A DNA stretch of 64,000 nt from Allochromatium tepidum (GTDB lineage: Bacteria; Pseudomonadota; Gammaproteobacteria; Chromatiales; Chromatiaceae): NCBI RefSeq assembly GCF_018409545.1, contig NZ_AP024563.1, positions 1,318,755 to 1,382,754 of the forward strand, written 5' to 3'. Position 1 is the stretch's first letter. Each line of letters begins with the position of its first letter. Below, piece after piece: positions 39,169 to 46,952 of this stretch. The position numbers and the translations under genes were made by a program. The notes beneath the pieces were generated by a model. It saw only the letters and a list, made by a program, of their open reading frames with translations. It did not search any database and had not been told where the DNA came from.

Positions 39169-40644
39169 ATGCTGAGACAATTCCAAGCCGTTGGCGCCAG
39201 TGGGTCGGACGCTCGCGCGGAGCGTCCGGCCACGCCCTATCACGAGTTCTATCGCGACGACTTCCAGCCGCGCGAGCACTATGTCCCGCTGTGGGAGCAC
39301 ATCCAGCGTGCCGGCCAGCGCGGACTGGCCCTCAAGGCACGCGAGGCCCATCTGGCGCTCCATAACGAAGGGGTCACGTTCACCCTGTATTCGGATCAGG
39401 AGCCGGGGATCGAACGGGTTCGGCCCTTCGATATCCTGCCGCGTCTGGTGACGGCCGGGGAATGGACGCCGATCGAGGCCGGTCTCAAGCAGCGCATCCG
39501 CGCGCTCGACCGCTTCATCCACGATGTCTATCACGAGCAGTCCATCCTCAAGGACGGCGTGGTGCCGCCCGAACTCATCTATCGCGGCCGTGATCTCTGT
39601 CGCGACATCCTCGACGTCGACCCGCCGGGCGGTGTCTACATCCATATCAGCGGCGTCGACCTGATCCGTGACGAGAGCGGGCGCTATCTGGTGCTGGAGG
39701 ACAATCTGCGCACCCCGTCCGGCGTCTCCTACATGATCGAGAACCGGCTGATCGAGCGCCGTATCCTGCCCGAGTTCTTCCAGCGCTATCGGGTGCGGCC
39801 GGTCGAGCACTATCCCGAGCGGCTGCTCCAGCGGCTCAGACGGCTCTCGCCGCGCGGCGCGGCGGACGCCGTGGTGGTGGTCCTGACCCCAGGGATCTTC
39901 AACTCCGCCTATTTCGAGCACAGTTTCCTCGCCCGCGAGATGGGCGTGGAGCTGGCCGAGGGGCGCGATCTGGTCTGTCGCAACGATCGGGTCTATCTCA
40001 AGACCACGCTCGGACTGCGTCAGGTCGACGTCATCTACCGGCGTCTCGACGACGATTATCTGGACCCGCTGGTCTTCCGGCCCGACTCGCTGCTCGGGGT
40101 GCCGGGGATCATCCGCGCCTGGCGGGCCGGCAACGTGGCCCTGGTCAATGCCCCAGGCACCGGGATCGCCGACGACAAGGCGGTCTATGCCCATGTGTCC
40201 GACATCATCCGCTACTATCTGGGCGAGGAGCCGATCCTGCCGAGCGTGCCGACCTATCAGATGACCGATCCGCAGGACCGCGACTATGTGCTCGACAACC
40301 TGGAGCGCATGGTGATCAAGGCCGTCTCCGAGTCGGGCGGGCACGAGATGCTGATGGGACCGACCTCGACGGCCGGCCAGCGCGACGACTTCACGCGCCG
40401 CATCCAGGCCGATCCGCGCCGCTACATCGCCCAGCCCGTGATCCAGCTCTCGCGCCACATCTGCTGTCTGGACGGCGAGCTGGAATCGCGTCATCTGGAT
40501 CTGCGCCCCTTCGTGCTCCACGGCGGCGACGAGATCGAGGTCATCCCCGGCGGTCTGACCCGCGTGGCCCTGACCAAGGGGTCGCTGGTGGTCAATTCCT
40601 CGCAGGGCGGGGGCAGCAAGGACACCTGGGTACTGGCCGACTGA
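39169..40644 (+). CDS. Circularly permuted ATP-grasp family protein (COG2308 type)
   Basis: A 491-residue protein of the circularly permuted ATP-grasp type. It has YHEFYRDDFQPREHY near the N-terminus, FDILPRLVTAGEWTPIEAGLKQRIRALDRFIHDVYHEQ, ILKDGVVPPELI, LVLEDNLRTPSGVSYMIENR and a C-terminal LPSRHICCLDGELESRHLDLRPF-like region. These proteins are normally encoded with an alpha-E protein and often a transglutaminase-like protein, and are thought to modify peptides or make peptide bonds. The activity is unproven. It is followed 8 bases later by an alpha-E gene that is broken here, so the pathway is probably impaired. ATG 39169 is the chosen start. Confidence 0.88.
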   Translation: MLRQFQAVGASGSDARAERPATPYHEFYRDDFQPREHYVPLWEHIQRAGQRGLALKAREAHLALHNEGVTFTLYSDQEPGIERVRPFDILPRLVTAGEWTPIEAGLKQRIRALDRFIHDVYHEQSILKDGVVPPELIYRGRDLCRDILDVDPPGGVYIHISGVDLIRDESGRYLVLEDNLRTPSGVSYMIENRLIERRILPEFFQRYRVRPVEHYPERLLQRLRRLSPRGAADAVVVVLTPGIFNSAYFEHSFLAREMGVELAEGRDLVCRNDRVYLKTTLGLRQVDVIYRRLDDDYLDPLVFRPDSLLGVPGIIRAWRAGNVALVNAPGTGIADDKAVYAHVSDIIRYYLGEEPILPSVPTYQMTDPQDRDYVLDNLERMVIKAVSESGGHEMLMGPTSTAGQRDDFTRRIQADPRRYIAQPVIQLSRHICCLDGELESRHLDLRPFVLHGGDEIEVIPGGLTRVALTKGSLVVNSSQGGGSKDTWVLAD

Positions 40645-40652
40645 CGGGAGCC

Positions 40653-41053
40653 ATGCGGATGCTGAGTCGAATCGCCGAATCGCTCTACTGGATGGCCCCC
40701 CATCTGGAACGGGCCGACAACACCGCGCGGGTGCTGGACATCAATGTCGTCCACCGGCTGGCGGCCGAGGAGGGACTGACCGAGGAGGGTCAATGGCTGC
40801 CGCTGCTGACCATCCTGGGCGCCGACGACCGCTATGCCGAGACCTACCCGGACGGTCGGGTGAGTGTGCCGCGCGTCATCCGGTTGCTGACCCAGGCCGA
40901 GACCAATCCCGGCAGCATCCTCAACTGTCTGCGTCTGGCGCGCGAGAGGACATCATCGCCCAGGGGTTGCATGAGTATCTGGATGTCTTCCTGACCGCCT
41001 TGCCGGATCTGAGCGACGCCCTGACGCGGGATTATTTCAATCACGAGGTGTGA
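40653..41053 (+). pseudogene. Alpha-E domain protein, internally deleted
   Basis: The first 98 codons read as a normal alpha-E (DUF403) protein: MLSRIAESLYWMAPHLERADNTARVLD and then LTQAETNPGSILNCLRLARE. Family members are about 310 residues. Here the frame breaks at about 40946, and the neighbouring frame resumes with DIIAQGLHEYLDVFLTALPD and ends DALTRDYFNHEV, which looks like the natural C-terminus. About 180 codons seem to have been lost with a change of frame. Its intact partner, the ATP-grasp gene, lies directly upstream. Confidence 0.8.
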
Positions 41054-41105
41054 TGGGGCTGGGCGTGATGCACGCTCATGGTGCACGAAGTCGCTGGAAA
41101 CCGGG

Positions 41106-41528
41106 TCAATGCTCGACTTTGGACGCGCGCGTCAATTCGGCGAAGCGCACGCCGCGCAGTCCGCCGATCTCCAGACTGAGCCGTTCGATCTCGGCGGGCA
41201 TCCCGCGGATGATGATGGTCTCCAGACAGTTATGATGGTCCAGATGGACATGGGTCGTGGCCACCACATGGATGTACTGACGATGCTGGATGTCCAGGAT
41301 CTGCTGGGTCAGCTCGCGCTGATGATGGTCGTAGACGATGGTCAGCACCCCGGCGACCTCGGTGTCGCCGCGCTCCCAGGTCTCCTCGACGATCCGTTCA
41401 CGGATCAGGTCGCGTACCAGTTCGGAGCGCGAGGCATAGCCCTTGTTCACCAGACGCCGATCGAGCTCGTCGAGCAGCGTCTTGGGGAGCGAGACGGTGA
41501 AGCGGATGGTTGACTCGGTGCTCGACAT
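41106..41528 (-). CDS. nikR: Nickel-responsive transcriptional regulator NikR
   Basis: A 140-residue ribbon-helix-helix repressor. The N-terminal DNA-binding part is [21 protein letters not shown] with [14 protein letters not shown]. The C-terminal ACT-like domain carries the high-affinity nickel ligands in [18 protein letters not shown] (His, His, Cys) plus an upstream histidine in [10 protein letters not shown]. It should repress nickel uptake when nickel is plentiful. The only nickel transporter in the window, nikKMLQO, is about 7 kb away across the integron remnant and has a candidate operator at 52372-52400. Confidence 0.96.
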   Translation of the reverse strand: MSSTESTIRFTVSLPKTLLDELDRRLVNKGYASRSELVRDLIRERIVEETWERGDTEVAGVLTIVYDHHQRELTQQILDIQHRQYIHVVATTHVHLDHHNCLETIIIRGMPAEIERLSLEIGGLRGVRFAELTRASKVEH

Positions 41529-41615
41529 CGGCGGGTCCGGGGCGTTGATCCAGGACGAAGGATACCAGTCCGGACACGGCCCTTGAACCCGGATGTCGGT
41601 TCATGACCGATCGCG

Positions 41616-41789
41616 TCAGCGGTTCGACTGCGCCAGCGTTTGGTGGGTCTCGGTCCCGGTGGTCCGGACCTCGGCCGTTGGCGTGCGTGCCGGCGCGGTC
41701 GTCGAGTGACCGTCGGCAGTTGCCAGAACCGCTGTCTGCACGCCACCGACCAGAACGGCAATCGCGGCGAGAATTCCAAGAGCGCCCAT
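41616..41789 (-). CDS. Small exported or membrane-anchored peptide
   Basis: A 57-residue ORF begins MGALGILAAIAVLVGGVQTA, a good signal or anchor sequence. It continues with a polar Thr/Ala-rich tail (STTAPARTPTAEVRTTGTETHQTL). The ribosome-binding site GGAG lies 8 bases before the ATG. Upstream is an AT-rich stretch with TTGAAA and TATTAT spaced 16 bases apart, in an otherwise GC-rich region. The family is unknown. It is divergent from the HerA-like gene and follows nikR on the minus strand. Confidence 0.55.
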   Translation of the reverse strand: MGALGILAAIAVLVGGVQTAVLATADGHSTTAPARTPTAEVRTTGTETHQTLAQSNR

Positions 41790-41834
41790 GATACGACTCC
41801 TACAGGGTGGTTGTTTGTGTTAGTTTTATAATAT

Positions 41835-41870
41835 AAGAATATTCTAATTTTTCAAGCCCAAAAACGTCCG
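41835..41870 (-). promoter_or_regulatory. AT-rich divergent promoter region with palindrome
   Basis: The minus strand shows TTGAAA-n16-TATTAT facing the small ORF, overlapping the palindrome AGAATATTCT. The AT-rich patch stands out between the small ORF and herA. A regulator binding the palindrome is possible but not identified. Confidence 0.45.
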
Positions 41871-41952
41871 AGCCGTTCGTTGGGGCGAGACGTGTCGGTG
41901 CCAAGCGCGCGATAATCGGTCATAGTCCAAGTCAAATGGAATCCAGTCGCCA

Positions 41953-43638
41953 ATGTCCACGCCAGATCCCACGCTCATCGGCCGCGTCATCGACATCCAG
42001 GGCGGACGCCTGATCGCCACGCTCTTTCCGTCCGAGGACGGTTTCCCCTCAGCCAAGACGCTGGAAGACGAGTCGCTCCCGGTCGGCCAGTTGGGGAGCC
42101 TGGTGGAGGTCCGGGACCGGGCCGGACACATCCTCGCCGAGATCGCGCGCAGCCACGAAAAGGCCGTCGGTACGCGCACCGTCCAGGGCGAGGCCAACGC
42201 GACTCCGCGTCAGGTCACGGTGCGCGAGCGGCGGCTGGAGCTGACCGCGCTCGGCGAGATCAACGGCGACGGCCGGCTCGAACCCGGCGTGAGCCGCTAT
42301 CCGGTGGTCGGCGCGACCGTGCATCTGATTCCCACCTCGCGCTTGGCGATCCTGCTGGCGCGCAAGACTCAGGTCGCGCTGGAACTGGGCCGGCTGTCGG
42401 TGCGTTCGGCACTCAAGGCGACCTTGGAACCCACAGCCCTGTTCGGGCGCCATCTGGCCATCCTCGGCCAGTCAGGCTCGGGTAAGTCCTGGACGCTCTC
42501 CAGTCTGATGCAGCGCGTGGTCAAGACCATGCCGCACTCGCACATCGTCCTGCTCGACCTGCATGGCGAATACGGCTGGAAACGCCCCGACGGCACGACC
42601 GAAGGCATCTTTCCGCCCGGCACGGCGCGCTATCTCGACGCGCGCGAGCTGGAGATCCCCTATTGGCTGCTGACCTATTCGGAGCTGGTCGATCTCTTCA
42701 TCGACCGCGCGGACGTCAATGCCTCGCTCCAGATCGCCTTTCTGCGCGAGACCGTCTATGCCCTGCGCAAGCAGTCCAATCAGCACGCCGGGATCGATCG
42801 GCTCTCGGTCGACTCGCCGGTCTATTTCCCGATCGACGAGCTGTATCAGCGCTTCAAGAAGGCCAACGAGGAGAAGCTGGAGTTCGGCAAGGTCAAGGGA
42901 CCGCTGTTCGGCGCCTTCGACGACTTCCTGGTGCGCTTCCTCTCGCTCTACAACGACGGGCGCTACGACTTCTTCATGCATCCGCGCAAGAACAAGAGTT
43001 CGGCCAGTCTGGAGGGGCTGTTGCGCGACTTCGTCGGGCTGGGCGAGCCCAAGCGTCAGGTGACGGTGATCGACCTCAGTCCGGTCCCGGTCGATCTGCG
43101 CCCGGTGATCTCGGCCCAGATCGGCCGGCTGGCCTATGAGTTCAATTACTGGAATCCGCGTCGGCACGAATTTCCGCTGCTGCTGGTGTGCGAGGAGGCG
43201 CATCAGTACATCCCGCGCGAGTCCGACACCCGCTTCGTCGGGACGCGCCGGTCGATGGAGCGTATCGCCAAGGAGGGGCGCAAGTACGGCGTCACGCTCT
43301 GCATCGTCAGCCAGCGTCCGACCGAGCTGTCGGAGACCGTGCTGGCGCAGTGCGGCAACTATCTCTGTCTGCGCATCTCCAACGCCGACGACCAGGAGTA
43401 CGTGCGTCGTCTACTGCCCGAGGGGGCAAAGAATCTCGCCGACCGGCTCGCCTCGCTGCGTCGCGGTGAAGTCCTGGCGGTGGGCGATGCCGCGCTGCTG
43501 CCCACGCGCATCCAGGTCGACCGTCCCGATCCGCCGCCTTCGAGCAGTGACGCGCCCTTCTCCCAGAGCTGGATGCAGGGACCGGAGGATCTGGACGTCA
43601 ACGACATCATCGATCGCTGGTGGCGGCAGGTGCGGTGA
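41953..43638 (+). CDS. HerA-type helicase/translocase ATPase (DUF87)
   Basis: A 561-residue ATPase. The N-terminal HAS-barrel-like region (LIGRVIDIQGGRLIATLFP) is followed by the RecA-like core with Walker A LGQSGSGKSWTLSSLM, the sensor-like HIVLLDLHGEYGW, Walker B LLLVCEEAHQYIPRE and the arginine-bearing ERIAKEGRKYGVTLCIVSQRP. HerA proteins are hexameric DNA translocases that work with NurA nucleases or in defence systems. No NurA, SIR2 or other effector lies beside it, so the role is open. The overlapping gene downstream starts in its stop codon (GTGA). Confidence 0.88.
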   Translation: MSTPDPTLIGRVIDIQGGRLIATLFPSEDGFPSAKTLEDESLPVGQLGSLVEVRDRAGHILAEIARSHEKAVGTRTVQGEANATPRQVTVRERRLELTALGEINGDGRLEPGVSRYPVVGATVHLIPTSRLAILLARKTQVALELGRLSVRSALKATLEPTALFGRHLAILGQSGSGKSWTLSSLMQRVVKTMPHSHIVLLDLHGEYGWKRPDGTTEGIFPPGTARYLDARELEIPYWLLTYSELVDLFIDRADVNASLQIAFLRETVYALRKQSNQHAGIDRLSVDSPVYFPIDELYQRFKKANEEKLEFGKVKGPLFGAFDDFLVRFLSLYNDGRYDFFMHPRKNKSSASLEGLLRDFVGLGEPKRQVTVIDLSPVPVDLRPVISAQIGRLAYEFNYWNPRRHEFPLLLVCEEAHQYIPRESDTRFVGTRRSMERIAKEGRKYGVTLCIVSQRPTELSETVLAQCGNYLCLRISNADDQEYVRRLLPEGAKNLADRLASLRRGEVLAVGDAALLPTRIQVDRPDPPPSSSDAPFSQSWMQGPEDLDVNDIIDRWWRQVR

Positions 43639-44168
43639 GCGGTGCCGTGAACAACGAAAACGGCCGTCGTCGGGTCCGGCTCCGGGTGGGGCTGGGGGCG
43701 GCTCTGGGATTCGGCGCGATCCTCATCATCGTCCGGGCTGTCTGGCCGGTGCTGTATCCGCCTGTGTCGCAGGTCGCGTCGCTCGATCCGCGCTGCGATC
43801 TGCGGGCCGGACCCTGTGAGTCGCGTTTCGGCGGCGGTGGCCGGGTGCGCTTCGGGATCGAGCCGCGGACCCTTCCGGTGGCCGCGCCGCTGCGGCTCGA
43901 AGTCGAACTCTCGGGACTGGCGGCCGAAGCGGTCGAGGTCGATTTCGTCGGCGTCGAGATGTACATGGGCTTCAACCGCGTAGCGCTGGAATCGCTCGGC
44001 GATGGGCGCTATGCCGGGCATGGCATGATTCCGGTCTGTACGAGTGGGCGTATGACCTGGGAGGCGCGCGTGCTGATCCACACCCCGGATGGATTGCTGG
44101 CCGCGCCCTTTCGGTTCGAGAGTGCGCCGCAGGTGCTGCTGCAAGGGTTCCTCCAAACGCGACGGTAG
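43635..44168 (+). CDS. Hypothetical single-pass membrane protein, C-terminus replaced at the integron junction
   Basis: From GTG 43635 (overlapping the herA stop) the product is about 177 residues. It has one N-terminal helix (VGLGAALGFGAILIIVRAVWPVLYPP) and an exported beta-rich domain with CDLRAGPCESRF and DFVGVEMYMGFNRVALESLG ... CTSGRMTWEARVLI, including three cysteines. This resembles unnamed conserved gammaproteobacterial proteins. After FRFES (about 44125) the frame runs into the antisense of the truncated integrase gene, so the last dozen residues are foreign and the natural end is lost. Function unknown. Confidence 0.65.
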   Translation: MSGAVNNENGRRRVRLRVGLGAALGFGAILIIVRAVWPVLYPPVSQVASLDPRCDLRAGPCESRFGGGGRVRFGIEPRTLPVAAPLRLEVELSGLAAEAVEVDFVGVEMYMGFNRVALESLGDGRYAGHGMIPVCTSGRMTWEARVLIHTPDGLLAAPFRFESAPQVLLQGFLQTRR

Positions 44169-44807
44169 CGGCACCACCCGATCTTTCTGTCCCTTGCCGT
44201 CGCGCACGACGATTTGATGATAGTGGAAGTCGATATCCTGCACGCGGAGCCGCACGCACTCCATCAACCGCATTCCGGTGCCATACAGTAGCGCGGCCAT
44301 CAAGTGTGGAGTTCCCGCGAGGCCGGCCAACAGTCGTCCGACCTCCGAGCGTTCCAGCACGACGGGTAGTCGCTTCGGTCGCTTGGCGCGAGCGAAATCC
44401 CCAAGCGCGTCCAATGACTGTCCAAGCACCTGTTTGTACAGAAACACCAGGGCGTTCAATGCCTGGCTCTGGGTGCTGGCCGAGACCTGACCACGCACCG
44501 CCGGGTCTTCGAGAAAATCCCGGAGGCGGTCGGCGCCGACCTCGCTTGGATCGCGGTGATCGCAAAACAGAATGAAGCGGCACACCCAGGCTTCATACGC
44601 CTGCTCGGTGCGGATCGAATAGTGTCGGCGCCGGATTTCCGCTACCAGACTCAGACGCTTGTCTGGGAAGGCCGCCAGATACGCCTCCGCGCGGCGGACA
44701 TGCCACCGAAGCGCGTTTTCCTTGACGCCGGACTGACGGGCTCTGGCAATGAAGTGGTCCCAAAAACGCTCCTTGGCGGCGTTTTCTGTTGCTTGATGTT
44801 CAGGCAT
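44126..44807 (-). pseudogene. intI: Integron integrase, 3'-truncated
   Basis: The protein reads MPEHQATENAAKERFWDHFI, then a SAM-like N-terminal domain (YSIRTEQAYEAWVCRFILFC). The start of the tyrosine-recombinase core follows: PVVLERSEVGRLLAGLAG, LLYGTGMRLMECVRLRVQDID (first catalytic arginine) and GKGQKDRVVPLPSRLEEPLQQHL. These are integron-integrase signatures. The homology stops at HLRR near 44126-44131. The HxxR and tyrosine boxes and the IntI-specific insert are missing, so it cannot be active. It is divergent from an attI-like region and cassettes, the standard integron layout. Confidence 0.9.
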
Positions 44808-44968
44808 GTGCTATGAACTGGATTCACAGACAGAGCGTGTGGATTCGGTTTAGCGTTGCTTGGGCGGTTTGACCTAGCCTTGCGAGTTAGGCAGAGTCTA
44901 TGCTAACGGTGCTAGGCGGAATCTGTCTAGCACGCCGGACCAACATTCTGTCTATTTAACTGTTGGGC
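44808..44968 (+). other. attI-like recombination region of the integron
   Basis: The 160 bases between the intI start and the first cassette end in the core site GTTGGGC (44962-44968), exactly complementary to the GCCCAAC that opens the next attC. A second GTTAGGC core-like site is at 44886-44892. The interval contains short CTAGGC/CTAGC repeats that may be integrase-binding sites. No obvious Pc promoter was recognised. Confidence 0.65.
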
Positions 44969-44987
44969 GCCATAGGACCCCCAGACA

Positions 44988-45506
44988 ATGGAGGAGATCT
45001 TCTCGTATCAGTTCCACTCCGAGTCTACGGTCCGCCTGATCTTCGGTGGTCTAACCGTTGTCGGAGTTGGTCTTGGAACCTTGTTTTGGATCGATTTCCG
45101 CAGGCGTTCTTCCCGGTCGTGGCGTATCGCAGGCGTGCTTGTCATGATTGCCGGGTTGCTACTTGGAGCGATCTTCGGCTACCGGGCGACCCAGCCGGAG
45201 TACTTCAAAAGACTTGCGGCAGACAATGATGGGTTGGCTCTTGAATACTACCTCTTCAGCGAGGACGTCTTTCTTCGCTGGGATACCGTCAACAGCATTA
45301 CTGTCCGAGAGAACCGCTTGATTGTCGACGGTGGTGCGCTAGGGACATATCGTAGCTCGGTCGTGTACCGCGGCGATCAGGACAGATTGCTGGGTGTGCT
45401 CGCATGCTTCTTGCCCGAAGGTGGCCCTCAAGAGCATGGTGGAGCCGCTCAGTGCCAAACCGCCCAACAAGAGCATGCAGCGGACGGCGCTTCGCGCCGC
45501 CGCTGA
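44988..45506 (+). CDS. Integron cassette 1 protein, membrane-associated hypothetical
   Basis: A 172-residue protein begins MEEIFSYQFHSESTVRLIFG and has two membrane helices (LIFGGLTVVGVGLGTLFWI and IAGVLVMIAGLLLGAIFGY). A soluble domain containing EYYLFSEDVFLRWDTVNSITV and a Gly/Gln-rich end read through into the attC site. The gene starts 20 bases after the attI core and faces away from intI, as cassette genes do. GGAG-like purines overlap the start only weakly. The family is not recognised; a pleckstrin-like or membrane-stress role cannot be supported. Confidence 0.75.
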   Translation: MEEIFSYQFHSESTVRLIFGGLTVVGVGLGTLFWIDFRRRSSRSWRIAGVLVMIAGLLLGAIFGYRATQPEYFKRLAADNDGLALEYYLFSEDVFLRWDTVNSITVRENRLIVDGGALGTYRSSVVYRGDQDRLLGVLACFLPEGGPQEHGGAAQCQTAQQEHAADGASRRR

Positions 45507-45521
45507 TGTTGAACGTTAGGC
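45462..45521 (+). other. attC site of cassette 1
   Basis: GCCCAAC (45462-45468) and GTTAGGC (45515-45521) match the attC cores RYYYAAC and GTTRRRY. Between them CAGCGGaCGGCGC and GCGCCGCCGCTG form a hairpin with an unpaired A, the usual extrahelical base. Confidence 0.9.
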
Positions 45522-45539
45522 AGCAACAATGGGGGCAAT

Positions 45540-46105
45540 ATGAAAAGAAATCTGATCGCGGCAACTGTTGGTATAGTTTTTTCCTTGATTCATTTTCAAG
45601 CTAATTCGGAAACCTATAGCGCACAGCATGAACAAGTGAAACAACATTTCCTAAGCAATGAAGAGAAAACAACAAAAGATGCAATCTGGACCGCAAGCGA
45701 TATATTCAAGGTTGGTGTAATCGACGATGGAAGTCGAAGAGACGGATACGCGGATTATGTATGCCAAGTGCTTTATGACTACGGCTTCAAAGGGAAAAAG
45801 GTTCCTGATTAGTTACGAAGCTCAGCACATTCACGCTTACTGTAATTCATTGTTTTTATGAAATTATTTTCAGCCATCTGAGTTTGTGCCAGGTACGCTG
45901 GTCGTCTGCGCTGACTTGGAGGCCGCGCTTAGGTGGTCAGAGATTGACCGGGCAAGAGAAAACAAAAACTTGGCCTGAGAGTTCTCGCACCGCAGTGCTG
46001 AGCTTCGTAACTAATCAGGAAAAGGTTTGGGTCCAGGTTGTTGATATTGTAAAGCTCTCTCGAAACGGAAAGTGGGTTAAATTGGGTGAGTCACGATGCC
46101 AGTAG
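45540..46105 (+). pseudogene. Integron cassette 2 gene, small exported protein, interrupted by a MITE
   Basis: The 5' part encodes a signal peptide (LIAATVGIVFSLIHFQANSE) and a mature region ending VCQVLYDYGFKGKKV, then stops within inserted DNA. The 3' part, after the insertion, reads WVQVVDIVKLSRNGKWVKLGESRCQ to a stop at 46105. Removing the 216-bp element plus one 8-bp duplication joins the two in frame to a 113-residue protein. The family is unknown. Its normal stop lies 1 base before the next attC core site, as expected for a cassette gene. Confidence 0.85.
45804..46019. mobile_element. MITE-like element 1 (216 bp, 25-bp perfect terminal inverted repeats)
   Basis: CCTGATTAGTTACGAAGCTC... 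at 45804-45828 is repeated perfectly inverted at 45995-46019. Both ends are flanked by the 8-bp direct duplication AAAAGGTT (45796-45803 and 46020-46027). The interior has no transposase. It must have been moved in trans by an IS making 8-bp duplications; the family is not identified. Confidence 0.92.
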
Positions 46106-46106
46106 C

Positions 46107-46203
46107 GCCTAACAAGTCGCTCAAGCCGACCCAGCGCGGCCAGCGCCGTGGGTAAAATCAAGCGTCGTGCCGCGCGCTGGTCGGCTTACCTTAGTCGTTA
46201 TCG
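46107..46203 (+). other. attC site of cassette 2
   Basis: GCCTAAC (46107-46113) opens a 97-bp imperfect inverted repeat. CAAGCCGACC and GGTCGGCTTACC-like arms flank a long loop arm CAGCGCGG/CCGCGCGCTG, and it closes at GTTATCG (46197-46203). The AAC/GTT core triplets are kept, though the right core deviates from GTTRRRY. Confidence 0.8.
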
Positions 46204-46260
46204 CGCTGAGCAAAGCTCGGCGTATCTTGCAGGGTGAAAGCCCCTGTCGGGTAAGGGCTA

Positions 46261-46952
46261 GTACCGCGCACTTGGAGTTTTCGGGATAATCGCCCATCAC
46301 TCTCCCACGGTCTGATTGTGAGTTGCTCCCCATGGCCCGTCCTGCCCCGTTGATTGAACTGCCCCCTGAACCATGCACCGTCCTGAAAGGTCCGGCGCGA
46401 AGCCGCGAAACGGCCCACAGCCTGGTGCAGCGGGCGCAGATCGTGCGGCGTGCCGCCGAGGAGAACGCAGCAAAGCGATTGGACAGGCGCTGGGACTCAA
46501 TGAAGACGCGGTCGGGCCGTGGCGACGGCGTTGGGTCGAGGCCCAGGAGCGGCTCGCCGCTCTGACGGGCCCGCGTCTGGTGGCGGCGATCAAGGAGGTG
46601 CTGTCCGACCGCCCGCGTTGCGGCGCCCCGGGTGAGTTCACGCCTGAGAAAACCGGGATCCTCCAGAGCATGGCCTCCCGGGCCGCCTTTCTCCAGGATC
46701 CCCCCCATCGCATCCGCTTTGTTTATACCCCCAAGCCCTGTTCCCGGCTCAATCAGGTCGAGATCCGGTTCGGTATCCTCACCCGTCGGTTGCTCAAGCG
46801 CGGGCGCTTCGCCTCCACCGACGACCTCAAGCAACGGCTCCTTGAGTTCATCGATTTCTTCAACCAGACCCTCGCCAAGCCGTTTCGCCGGACCTACATC
46901 GGCAAGCCGCTGATGGAATAAAATTGTCCAGTCAACTTAAGGTGCGAAGTAC
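46261..46952 (+). mobile_element. IS630-family element, internally deleted
   Basis: The ends GTACCGCGCAC and GTGCGAAGTAC are imperfect terminal inverted repeats flanked by TA dinucleotides (46259-46260, 46953-46954), the IS630 target. Inside, a start at 46335 encodes RETAHSLVQRAQIVRRAAEE (helix-turn-helix). A frameshift follows to KAIGQALGLNEDAVGPWRRRW, then there is a jump to the C-terminal VYTPKPCSRLNQVEIRFGIL and FIDFFNQTLAKPFRRTYIGKPL ending at 46921. The central catalytic part is missing, so the element is dead. At 692 bp it is much shorter than a full IS630. Confidence 0.85.
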
